From assembly GCA_013202185.1 (NCBI GenBank), contig JABMSA010000441.1, positions 1 through 7,074 on the forward strand: DNA of 7,074 bases. The letters are read 5' to 3'. The number at the start of each line of letters is the position of its first letter. Positions within the stretch are counted from its first letter, which is position 1. A program made the position numbers and the translations under genes. The notes under the pieces were generated by a model. The model saw nothing but the letters and a program-made list of their open reading frames with translations, had not been told where the DNA came from and made no database searches. This DNA is from Planctomycetota bacterium (GTDB lineage Bacteria; Planctomycetota; PUPC01; JABMSA01). Below are positions 1 to 6,763 of this stretch, one piece after another.

Positions 1-27
1 CCATTGGCCCCCACCCATGCGCATCTA

Positions 28-566
28 TTATTCTGCATCGCCCACAGCGGCTGCATGTCGGCCGGCTTTGGGGTCGCCGGCGGCGTGGATCGTGCCGGTT
101 GCGAGGTCCCGAACTAACATAACGGGGGCGGCGATCGCGTCGGGGGTGAGGTGAATGTTGTGGCCCCGACCGGCCAGGTCGTCGCGTACGCTCTCGGGGA
201 TGCTTTCGTTGAGCAACAGGCCCGCTAACTCGCCAAGTGTTTGCTTGCGGTCGGGGTTCGGACTGAATGAATCTTCGTGGTGAGTGGTGCTGAAGCGGGC
301 GGTTGTGACTGCGTCCTTGGGCGGCATGCCGAACTCGAGCCAGTGTAGTTGCCGTAGTCGGTGATGCACAGCGCCAGAAGCGTAGCCGCTGCGCCATCGG
401 CGGCGTTACCGCCTTGCTCGAGCATGGCGACCCCTGCGGCCGCCGCATCTTTTCCGCCGGCCGCCACCGCGCCACCCTTGCCGGATGCGTGCCAGCCAAT
501 TTCGGAGGTAAGCATAGCTATGAATCCTGAAATGATCAGAAAGATCGAAGCAAGCGTCACACGCAC
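28..566 (-). pseudogene. Gamma-glutamyltransferase remnant (internal deletion, frameshifted)
   Basis: GGTs are Ntn-hydrolases that transfer or hydrolyse gamma-glutamyl groups. They normally have about 550-600 residues and self-cleave at a catalytic Thr. Only the two ends are present here. The N-terminal part (about 566 down to 345) reads a hydrophobic segment VTLASIFLIISGFIAML, a likely signal peptide, then GKGGAVAAGG, VAMLEQGGNAADGAAATLLAL and TDYGNY, the start of the family's large subunit. The C-terminal part (about 345 down to the TAA at 28-30), in a different frame, reads LEFGMPPKDAV, ESVRDDLAGRGHNI and GTIHAAGDPKAGRHAAA, the family's C-terminal end. About 400 residues are missing, including the catalytic Thr and glycine loop, so no active enzyme can be made. 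The junction lies near 340-346. The start is uncertain: GTG at 564-566 or 558-560 fits the signal peptide but has no clear ribosome binding site. An assembly error could produce the same picture. Confidence 0.8.
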
Positions 567-617
567 AGTCAGTTGTGTCGGGACACGTGCCCGCCGGGCT
601 TCTGCCCGAACGCGCAC

Positions 618-645
618 ATTATAGCATGAGCCGAGCGGATTGCAA
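618..645 (-). promoter_or_regulatory. Sigma70-like promoter for the GGT remnant
   Basis: On the minus strand there is a -35 box TTGCAA (640-645), a 16-bp spacer, and a perfect TATAAT (618-623) preceded by TGC, giving an extended -10 TGCTATAAT. Transcription would start near 611, about 45 nt before the GTG proposed at 566. The promoter looks intact although the gene it serves is broken. No activator or operator site was recognised around it. Confidence 0.6.
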
Positions 646-768
646 GTTCCTTTCCCGGTCCGTGCTGTCAAGCATGCGCCTGCCTGCCGCTCCTCTCCGT
701 GCTCCCCGTGGTCAGCTTGAACCAATATTCGCATTCTGAAAGCCCAAAGGTTTCTTGAAGGGGGGTGT
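646..768. other. Intergenic stretch with short tccgtg/ccgtg tract
   Basis: No gene was found here. The stretch separates the minus-strand GGT promoter from the palindrome at 769-800. At about 691-711 it holds a purine/pyrimidine-skewed tract with two ccgtg units (ctctccgtgctccccgtgg). It resembles degenerate gtg-type intergenic repeats, but it is too short to assign to a family. A G-run follows at 759-774 and leads into the palindrome. Confidence 0.3.
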
Positions 769-800
769 GGGGGGACACTTCTTGCAAGAAGTGTCCCTCC
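769..800. repeat. Perfect 26-bp palindrome (REP-like element candidate)
   Basis: Positions 772-797 form a perfect inverted repeat without a spacer: arm GGGACACTTCTTG and its exact reverse complement. The symmetry extends to 769-800 if one G-T pair is allowed, giving 16-bp arms. No T-run follows on either strand, so it is not a typical intrinsic terminator. A related half-motif, TTTCTTGAAG, lies just upstream at about 751-760, suggesting a composite unit. It sits between two divergently transcribed genes and lies within the upstream in-frame extension of the GH2 reading frame, which argues that the extension is non-coding. It may be a dispersed palindromic repeat or a regulator-binding site; the window holds only one copy. 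Confidence 0.6.
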
Positions 801-920
801 CACAATATGATAAGTACATTCATTTCGCCGGCAAAGAACAATGCCCATCTCCGAATACAGATCGAGGACGACGACGAGGATTCGGATGTCGAATCAACTT
901 CTTCCCCCGCAAAACAGGCG

Positions 921-949
921 TTGAATCCTCAGCCGCGATTGGCTATTAT
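921..949 (+). promoter_or_regulatory. Sigma70-like promoter for the GH2 gene
   Basis: A -35 box TTGAAT (921-926), a 17-bp spacer and a -10 box TATTAT (944-949, five of six matches to TATAAT) precede the GH2 gene. The expected transcription start is near 956, giving a 5' leader of about 46 nt before the ATG at 1002. An inverted repeat, TCAAC-N5-GTTGA (956-970), overlaps the expected start and could be an operator. The position of the promoter inside the long upstream open frame supports the start at 1002 rather than 765. Confidence 0.45.
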
Positions 950-1001
950 CTATGCTCAACAACTCGTTGAAACGCCCTTCGTGCAGAAAAGGATCTCGAC
1001 T

Positions 1002-2753
1002 ATGACCAGACAACACGTTGACCTCTGCGGCCCGTGGAAGTTCCAGCCCGCCCCGGTAGGATTCGGCGAGAAGGACGAGTACTTTTGCATCGGGCACGAC
1101 GACTCGCGCTGGGGCGACGCGCTCCTGCCCAACAGCTTCGATGCCATCGCCTCGATCCTTGATTGCTACGAGGGCGTGGTGTGGTTCCGGCGAGCGTTTG
1201 ATGTCCCGCGCGAGTGGCAGGGCAAGCGCGTGCTGCTCCGATTCGAGGGCGTCAACTACCACGCAAAGGTCTGGGTCAACGGGCAAGAGGCGGGCGAGCA
1301 TCAGGACGGCTTCCTGCGGTTCGACTTTCCGATTCAGGATGCAATCGATTTCGGAGGCGAGAACGTCGTCGCGGTCAGAGCCGACAACATTCGACGCGAC
1401 GGCGAGGTGCCGGGCGTCCATCGCGGCTGGCGAACTTACGGCGGCATCCTGCGCGAGGTCGAGTTGATAGCGACCGATCCGCTCCATCTCGGCGATATCA
1501 GGATCATCGCGGAGCCGGTGGAGCAAGGCGGCGGCCTGCAAGTTTACGCTGACATCCAAAACGAGCGCGCCGAGACGAGCGACGTTGAGCTTTTGGTGGA
1601 GATAGCCGGCGACGACGGCAAAACAATCGCGAGCTTCGAGTCGCAGGCGGTGTCGCTGCCGGCCGGCGAGGAAGGCGAGCAATCCTTCGTTGGTCACGTT
1701 CCAGACGTCGGACCCTGGTCGCCCGACACGCCCAACCTCTACACCGCGAAGCTCGAGCTGCGCTCGGACGGCCAGACTGTCGACGAACAGACTATCCGCA
1801 TTGGTTTTCGCACGGTTGAAGCAAAGGACGGCAAGCTGCTGCTCAACGGCCGGCCGATCTTCCTCACCGGTTACAACCGTCACGAAGACTCGCCCGAGAG
1901 GAATATGGCGACCGACCTCGAGACGGCCCGGCAGGACATCATCGACATGAAAGCGGGCGGCTGCAATTTCGTGCGCCTCTGCCACTACCCGCATCACCCG
2001 GGAGAGCTTGACCTCTGCGACGAACTCGGCATCCTGGTGATGGGCGAGATACCGCTCTACTGGTGGGGCGGCGGCAATGAAGCCGAGGACCACAGCGCCG
2101 CCAAGCTCCAGGCGGCAAAGCGCCAGTTCACTTCGATGATCCGCCGCGACATCAATCACCCCTCGATCATCTTCTGGTCGGCGAGCAACGAAACCAAGGA
2201 AGACCTGCGCGCGATCGCGTCCGGCAACCAGGAGCTAGTTCGCCTCGCCAAGGAACTCGATTCCACACGCTTCGCCGTGCACGTGAGCAACCACTGGGAG
2301 GAATACCCCAACTTCGCCGCCGACGACATCATCTGCGTCAACGGCTACCCGACCCCGCAGAGCCGCCTCAAAGGCGGGAAGCTCGACTACGACCTGTCAA
2401 GATCCACCCGATTCTGGAACGACCACCTGCAAGCCCTGCACGAGAAGCATCCCGGCAAGCCGATCCTCATCGCCGAGTTCGGCAACTTCTCATTCGAGGG
2501 GGTCTTCGGCAACGGCCTGGGCGAAGACGTGCAGGCGCTAATACTCGAGGCCGAGTTTGCCGGAATGCAAGCGCCCTACATCTGCGGCGCCACCATCTGG
2601 TGTTGGGCCGACCACCCCTGGCCCCCGGCCACATTCGGATTCTCCCACTACATGGCGATCAGCCCGTTCGGCGTCGTCAGCCGCGACCGACACAAGCTCG
2701 ATGCCTACCACGCAGCCAAGCGCATGTTCGAAAAGAAGCACGGTAAGAGCTGA
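1002..2753 (+). CDS. Glycoside hydrolase family 2 protein (beta-glycosidase, cytoplasmic)
   Basis: This 583-residue protein hydrolyses a terminal beta-linked sugar by the retaining mechanism of GH2. The domains run in the usual order: an N-terminal sugar-binding jelly roll (about 8-155, with GPWKF, VWFRRAF, VNYHAKVWVNG and GWRTYGGILREVEL), an Ig-like domain (about 160-270), and a TIM barrel (about 275-580) opening with LTGYNRHEDSP. The acid/base is Glu397 in NHPSIIFWSASNE and the nucleophile is Glu492 in ILIAEFGN. The Asn-x-Lys motif that marks beta-glucuronidases is not visible near SPFGVVSRDR, so a glucuronidase name is not safe; beta-galactosidase-like activity is an alternative. There is no signal peptide, so it should act on imported oligosaccharides. 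The start at 1002 was chosen because AAAAGGA lies about 9 nt upstream, homology begins at once, and the promoter lies just before it; an in-frame ATG at 765 would add an unlikely 79 residues. An ABC-ATPase stub follows after 14 nt. Confidence 0.9.
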   Translation: MTRQHVDLCGPWKFQPAPVGFGEKDEYFCIGHDDSRWGDALLPNSFDAIASILDCYEGVVWFRRAFDVPREWQGKRVLLRFEGVNYHAKVWVNGQEAGEHQDGFLRFDFPIQDAIDFGGENVVAVRADNIRRDGEVPGVHRGWRTYGGILREVELIATDPLHLGDIRIIAEPVEQGGGLQVYADIQNERAETSDVELLVEIAGDDGKTIASFESQAVSLPAGEEGEQSFVGHVPDVGPWSPDTPNLYTAKLELRSDGQTVDEQTIRIGFRTVEAKDGKLLLNGRPIFLTGYNRHEDSPERNMATDLETARQDIIDMKAGGCNFVRLCHYPHHPGELDLCDELGILVMGEIPLYWWGGGNEAEDHSAAKLQAAKRQFTSMIRRDINHPSIIFWSASNETKEDLRAIASGNQELVRLAKELDSTRFAVHVSNHWEEYPNFAADDIICVNGYPTPQSRLKGGKLDYDLSRSTRFWNDHLQALHEKHPGKPILIAEFGNFSFEGVFGNGLGEDVQALILEAEFAGMQAPYICGATIWCWADHPWPPATFGFSHYMAISPFGVVSRDRHKLDAYHAAKRMFEKKHGKS

Positions 2754-2767
2754 AAGGAGCCGCAGCA

Positions 2768-2818
2768 ATGGACGACGCAATCGTCCTGCACGACAACCTG
2801 ACAAAACGCGTGGATTAG
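2768..2818 (+). pseudogene. Truncated ABC-transporter ATPase start (16-codon stub)
   Basis: The frame encodes MDDAIVLHDNLTKRVD and then TAG. It has an ideal ribosome binding site, AAAGGAG at 2753-2759 overlapping the GH2 stop, with an 8-nt spacer to the ATG. The residues match the opening of ABC-transporter ATPases, which commonly read x-x-I-x-L-x-x-L-T-K-R-(F/Y)-G before the Walker A motif. Here the reading stops straight after TKR, so the Walker motifs and everything else are gone. Its close coupling to GH2 suggests that GH2 was once the first gene of an operon with a transporter. A hairpin, GGACGA-CGCAA-TCGTCC (2770-2786), covers the first codons. The resemblance rests on about 14 residues; a free-standing short leader-like ORF cannot be excluded. 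Confidence 0.45.
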
Positions 2819-2831
2819 TCAGCAAAGATAC

Positions 2832-4736
2832 CTACACCGAGCGGCTGCGCAGCGGGTTCTCGCGCGAGAAGGCTGCTTTGGGGGCGTTCTTCACCGGCAG
2901 CCAGGAGAGGTACGGCGTGCCCGTCTCACCGGCGCTGGCGTAGTCGCAGAGGTGCACGGTCTTGCCGTTGCGCGCCTTGACCGCCAGCAGGAGAATCGGC
3001 GGGAGCCAATCGGCCCATTCGACCAGGCGCCCCTTCATCGTCTTCGCGTCCAGAGCGGGCGGCTTGAGCATATAGTCCGGGTGCGGCTTCCATTCATCGA
3101 AATTGCGCGCCCGCTTCTTGCCCTTTTGCGCAAGGTCGAGGTTGTAGCGGTGGTCGTAGGTCAGGAGGATAGGCCCGCGATAGACGGACGTCTTGCCTTC
3201 GCAGTCGCGCTCGCCGACCCAGAAACGCAGCGACATGTCAAGGTCGAGTTGGATGACGTCCCCTCGCTTCCACTTCCGGTTCAACGTCAAGTACGTGCCC
3301 GCTTCCACGCCCTTTACGGCCTCGCCGTTGAGCTTGACTTTCGTCTTCTCAGACCAGTACGGAATGCGCAGCTTGAGGGCGAACTCCGCTGCCTTCGACG
3401 GCGATACTTTGATCTTCACGCCGCCCGACGCCGGATAGCCCGTTTCCTGCACAAGCGTGACGGTCACCCCCTGCCGGACGGCTGCCTCTATGGACGACGC
3501 GCCGTACCAGTTGAGCGCCAGGCCATCGGCGCCGCGCGTGACGGCCCAGTCGCTGATCATGCCGAAGCCGCGCGGGCTGTTTACGCTACAGCAGTTCAGC
3601 TCGGGCTGTCCTTCGCGCGCCTGAAACACGATCGAGTGGGCGCTTGCCCGGCGAACGCCGTTCATCGGCGTGTTGTAAGTCGCCCACCGGCCGGTGCTGG
3701 AATGCATTCCGAGCACGGAGTTCAATGTTGACAGCTCGAGTTCGTCGGCCACGATCGAGTTGCCGGTCATCTTGAGCATCTCCACGCTCATTGCCATCCA
3801 CGCGATGGTGCAGCAGGTCTCGATGGCGCCGAAGTCGTACGGGTTGCCGGTGGCTCTCTCGCCAGATGTGAAGCCGCCGCCGTTGTGACGGTCGAGCTTG
3901 ACCATGCTCCACCACAGGTTCTCGAACGCCTCGCGATACTGCCCGTCGCCCGTGATCCAGTAAAGCTCGGCAAGTGCCATTATTGGGTGCAGGCTCTCCC
4001 AGCGGGGCTTGGGTGTTTCGAAGAACTCCTTGCCGGCCAGCGGCGCGCGGAGGTAGTCGCCGGCCAGCGGGCCATCCTTTCCCTCAGCGGCAAATTCGTC
4101 CACGATCTGCAGCGCCATGTCAAGGTACTTTCGCTCCTTCGTTTTGCGATACAGGATGCACAGCGAATGCGCAGGGGCGAGATTCATTTCGGTGGCGCCG
4201 GTATCGACGAGGCGGGTATTCTTCTTGCCGAGGTACTTGCGGCAGATGAGATCGGCTATGCGGCACGCGGCCGCGAGTGCGGCTTTGTCGCGCGTTTGGT
4301 CGTGCCACAGCATCAGGCCGATCATCACGTGGTAGTGGCCCCAGGTGTCCCACGTGCCCATGCCCTTCTCGCCCTGATATGGTGTGAAGTTTGTGAGGCG
4401 GCTGTCTTCGGGCCACGGGCCGAGGTAGCCGTCGGCAGCCTGCAGGCTCACGAGGCGCTCGACAAACTCCTTCAGCCGCGCCTTCAGCCGCTGATCGCCC
4501 GTCACGCGCAGGTTGAGCACGGCGGCGGTGAAGTACTTGCCCGCGAACTCCCCCGCCCAGGGAACCATGTCGCGCAGAGGCGTGGCGTCGCGGTCGCGGA
4601 ACATCTCGAGCATCGACGCATTCGCGTACGGAGCGACAAGCAGCCACTGATCAGCGATCCCGGCGATGTAGTCGCCGACGACGCCGCCGATGTCGAATTG
4701 AGTCTTGGGAATGCGTTGGGAGGCAAGTGTTCTCAT
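2832..4736 (-). CDS. GH127-type (DUF1680) beta-L-arabinofuranosidase-like protein
   Basis: This 634-residue protein belongs to the DUF1680 / GH127-GH146 group, whose characterised members remove beta-L-arabinofuranose using a zinc-bound cysteine nucleophile. An alpha/alpha toroid covers about residues 15-400 (GTWDTWGHYHVMIGLMLW, HPIMALAELYWITGD), followed by beta-sandwich domains (about 405-634; LKLRIPYWSEKTKVKLNGE, VYRGPILLTYD). The expected metal site is present: Glu306 and Cys308 in IETCC, and Cys382-Cys383 in ELNCCSVNSPRG. Cys382 is the likely nucleophile and Glu293 in SGERATGNPYD the likely acid/base. No signal peptide is seen, so it is probably cytoplasmic. The ATG at 4734-4736 has AAGGA 10 nt upstream (4747-4751). 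It converges with GH2, ending 78 bp away, and lies downstream of and co-directional with the gene at 4916-6724. Codons 50-70 are duplicated at 6797-6860. The exact sugar released is not established. Confidence 0.88.
   Translation of the reverse strand: MRTLASQRIPKTQFDIGGVVGDYIAGIADQWLLVAPYANASMLEMFRDRDATPLRDMVPWAGEFAGKYFTAAVLNLRVTGDQRLKARLKEFVERLVSLQAADGYLGPWPEDSRLTNFTPYQGEKGMGTWDTWGHYHVMIGLMLWHDQTRDKAALAAACRIADLICRKYLGKKNTRLVDTGATEMNLAPAHSLCILYRKTKERKYLDMALQIVDEFAAEGKDGPLAGDYLRAPLAGKEFFETPKPRWESLHPIMALAELYWITGDGQYREAFENLWWSMVKLDRHNGGGFTSGERATGNPYDFGAIETCCTIAWMAMSVEMLKMTGNSIVADELELSTLNSVLGMHSSTGRWATYNTPMNGVRRASAHSIVFQAREGQPELNCCSVNSPRGFGMISDWAVTRGADGLALNWYGASSIEAAVRQGVTVTLVQETGYPASGGVKIKVSPSKAAEFALKLRIPYWSEKTKVKLNGEAVKGVEAGTYLTLNRKWKRGDVIQLDLDMSLRFWVGERDCEGKTSVYRGPILLTYDHRYNLDLAQKGKKRARNFDEWKPHPDYMLKPPALDAKTMKGRLVEWADWLPPILLLAVKARNGKTVHLCDYASAGETGTPYLSWLPVKNAPKAAFSRENPLRSRSV
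4526..4589 (-). repeat. Parent copy of a 64-bp duplicated segment
   Basis: This part of the GH127 gene (codons 50-70, reading DATPLRDMVPWAGEFAGK) is repeated at 6797-6860 in the same orientation. Positions 4536-4589 are identical over 54 bp. The full 64 bp carry two transition differences, at 4532 and 4535. Similarity stops sharply on both sides. Because this copy lies inside an intact gene, it is the likely source. Confidence 0.9.
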
Positions 4737-4915
4737 TCTTCAGTCGTCCTTATCGCAGCAAAGTCCTGAAGCCATCCGGTAACGTTCATCGCAGCATTGA
4801 TCATGATCGTTTGGTTATGGTAACGGTTTGCGCGCGAGGATTCAAGCCTCTTGGTTTGGCAGGCGACCACAGAATGGAAAAGCGCTCAGCATCACCGACT
4901 CGGCGGGCGCCCGCC
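4737..4915 (-). promoter_or_regulatory. Upstream region of the GH127 gene with candidate operator repeats
   Basis: This 179-bp gap separates the stop of the upstream minus-strand gene from the GH127 start. On the minus strand a weak promoter is possible: TTGAAT (4840-4845), 17 bp, then TACCAT (4817-4822). GGTAACG occurs twice on the plus strand (4778-4784 and 4819-4825), 41 bp apart or about four helical turns, and a 10-bp palindrome GATCATGATC lies between them (4799-4808). The CAAACCGTTACC context recalls LacI-type operator half-sites. These are pattern-based suggestions. A short palindrome GGCGGGC/GCCCGCC (4902-4915) directly follows the upstream gene's stop and has no T-run. Confidence 0.3.
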
Positions 4916-6724
4916 TCATTTCTGCCACGGCAATGCCGCCCGCGGTGGGTTCAGGAAGCGCTTCACCTTCAGTGTCAGGCTTCCTCCGCAGCCCGGCGCA
5001 AGCTTCACCGCGAAGAAGCTGCTGTTGACATCCGTGTCGTTGGCCTTCAGGCAGTGGTTCTCGCCGTAGGCGCCCATTCGGACCACAACCGTGCGCGGTT
5101 CCGACTGGCACAGGTTTACCAGGCGCAGGCTCACCTGATCCTTGGTGATCTTGTCGACGAGTGCGGCCACGTCATCCGGCAGGCCGGGTCGGTTTCGCTC
5201 GGGGTCGTAGTGCCACACTTCGGCGAGGATCGGATACATGCCTTTGCTCAGGTTGTGCCCGAGAGCGCCGCAGGTGAGGTTCATCAGCGCGTGGGTGGAA
5301 ACGGGAATGAGACGGTGCGTGGAGTCTGTCCAACGCTCCCAATCTTTCGATTCATCCTGCCGCATGGTCTCCATGTGCCGCCGGATGCGCCCCAGGTCCG
5401 AGTCCATCATCCTGCCTGGAAATTCAGGATTTCTGCCCAGGAGGTAGTAGATCCAGGCAAAGTCTTTGGCGAAGTAGAAGAAGTCCGTCCGATAGTCGAA
5501 TCGCCCCGGGGTGCCGTAGCGCGCGATCTCTTCCTCGATGAGCTTGAGGTCGTCCTCATTGAACTCTGTGAGATACAGCCGCGCCAGATTGCGGCCGAAC
5601 CGCAGCTTGCCGCTCCAGCGTTCGCCATCGTACGTGCTTGGCGGATACAGCTTGCCGTTCTCCTCGACAGCGTCGGCAAGCAAGGCATGAATCTGCCGGC
5701 GGATCGCCGCCATATATCTGGGATCGCCGCCAGAGAGCAGCGTGGCGTTTTCCACTCCGCCGATGATCTCGCGGAACCAACGCCACGTGCCGTGCATATG
5801 CCGCCACCAGTCACCATCCCAGTGCTCGCCCACTTTGCCGTTGAGGCCGACGTTTGCGGGGAAGATGCCGCCGTTCGCCGCGGCCCGTCGGCACCAGGCG
5901 TTCACGTAGTCAAGCACCCACCGGCGGTACTTCTCCTCCCCGCTCAGCATGAAGGCGTTGGTGGCGAAGGTTGTTGCGCCAAGGTTCATCGGCAGGTCGC
6001 CCTTCACGTTGGTCCAGTGCTCGAAGTCGGGTCGGCGCTTCCAGATGTCCTGCCAGTTGAAGCCCCAGAATTCGGGGGCTATCTCGAGCAAGGCGCCCCG
6101 GCTGCCCGTGATGCTGCTGCGGATGATGTGGTGCTCATAATCGTAGTTCGGCTCCGCATCGGGCTCCAACCCCTCGTTCAGGTAGAAGCCGGCAAAGCGC
6201 ATGGCCAGCTTGCTGAACCGCGCGTTCCCGGGATCAGCCAGCGGCAGTTGACTGAAGCTGGCATACTGTTCGGCGTGGTGATGAAAATCGTTGTACGCCA
6301 CGAAGCCGTTGTGGAAGATTCCCCACTCGGGCACAGCCTCGATGGTTTCCGTGGCAAACTGCTTGATGTGGGCGTCGTAAGCCTTGTAGTACATGTCGAG
6401 CACGGATCGATCCGCGCCCAGCGCGTACAGCAGCGGGAAATTCGCCGTCGCCTGCAGCACGTCGTCGGATCCCTTGCCGATACCCCACGTCTCGCGGCAC
6501 TTGAAATAGCCGCGCTCGTCCCAGTACTTGTTGAAGTACTTCTCGGCGGCGCGCTCATTTTCCCGCAGGAGGAGGCGTTCCCTGAGCGCCCAGTCGGGCG
6601 GCGCCTGACGCGAGTTCATCTGAATGACGACGGTGTCCGCCGGCAGCTCGGCGGCCGAGCACCACAGGCCCGCGCAAAAACTTCCAATGACTACGCTCGT
6701 CACGGCCCACTTTCGTAAAAGCAT
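4916..6724 (-). CDS. Secreted uncharacterised protein, probable alpha/alpha toroid glycan-active enzyme
   Basis: This 602-residue protein begins with a clear signal peptide (residues 1 to about 25; RKW, then AVTSVVIGSFCAGLW, with cleavage near SAA). The mature part is helix-rich with repeated aromatic and charged stretches: NKYWDERGYFKCRETWGIGKG (60s-80s), VAYNDFHHHAEQY (about 142-154), LADPGNARFSKLAMRFAGFYL (about 162-182), NYDYEHHIIRSSITGSRG (193-210), LPMNLGATTFATNAFML (244-260) and NGGIFPANVGLNGKVG (284-299). A beta-rich tail follows (about 525-602; SLRLVNLCQSEPRTVVVRMGAYG, GGSLTLKVKRF). I recognise this as a widespread family of unknown function in planctomycete-like bacteria, resembling six-hairpin hydrolases and lyases, but no activity can be assigned. 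Conserved His148-150 and His198-199 are candidate active-site residues. The start at 6724 gives the signal peptide; the ribosome binding site is weak (GGGAG about 12 nt upstream). Location: exported. Confidence 0.75.
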   Translation of the reverse strand: MLLRKWAVTSVVIGSFCAGLWCSAAELPADTVVIQMNSRQAPPDWALRERLLLRENERAAEKYFNKYWDERGYFKCRETWGIGKGSDDVLQATANFPLLYALGADRSVLDMYYKAYDAHIKQFATETIEAVPEWGIFHNGFVAYNDFHHHAEQYASFSQLPLADPGNARFSKLAMRFAGFYLNEGLEPDAEPNYDYEHHIIRSSITGSRGALLEIAPEFWGFNWQDIWKRRPDFEHWTNVKGDLPMNLGATTFATNAFMLSGEEKYRRWVLDYVNAWCRRAAANGGIFPANVGLNGKVGEHWDGDWWRHMHGTWRWFREIIGGVENATLLSGGDPRYMAAIRRQIHALLADAVEENGKLYPPSTYDGERWSGKLRFGRNLARLYLTEFNEDDLKLIEEEIARYGTPGRFDYRTDFFYFAKDFAWIYYLLGRNPEFPGRMMDSDLGRIRRHMETMRQDESKDWERWTDSTHRLIPVSTHALMNLTCGALGHNLSKGMYPILAEVWHYDPERNRPGLPDDVAALVDKITKDQVSLRLVNLCQSEPRTVVVRMGAYGENHCLKANDTDVNSSFFAVKLAPGCGGSLTLKVKRFLNPPRAALPWQK

Positions 6725-6763
6725 GATTTGTCTGTGCTCCCAATGAGGTTCGATTTGAGTTAT

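Noticed and set aside
567..848. N-terminal extension of the GGT remnant up to an ATG at 848
   Set aside because: It would start upstream of a strong extended -10 promoter and run through the palindrome. The hydrophobic signal segment begins only near 560.
862..885. gaggacgacgacgagg run considered as a tandem repeat
   Set aside because: It has only a few imperfect gac/gag units, too short to call a repeat array.
765..1001. In-frame upstream extension of the GH2 gene (79 residues)
   Set aside because: It has no ribosome binding site and no GH2-like sequence, and it contains the 26-bp palindrome and the best promoter. The start at 1002 has a ribosome binding site and immediate homology.
894..2159. 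A 421-codon minus-strand open frame within GH2
   Set aside because: It lies opposite clear GH2 catalytic-domain coding and shows no recognisable family motifs.
2770..2786. Hairpin GGACGA-CGCAA-TCGTCC considered as the terminator between the convergent genes
   Set aside because: It has no T-run on either strand and overlaps the start codons of the ABC stub, so terminator function is not supported.
2857..2870. 14-bp palindrome TTCTCGC/GCGAGAA
   Set aside because: It lies inside the C-terminal codons of the GH127 gene in GC-rich DNA, with no loop or T-run, and is probably chance.
4727..6718. A 663-codon plus-strand open frame opposite the secreted-protein gene
   Set aside because: It is an antisense shadow. 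The minus-strand frame has a signal peptide and conserved family motifs, while this one is low-complexity and crosses the intergenic gap at 4737-4915.
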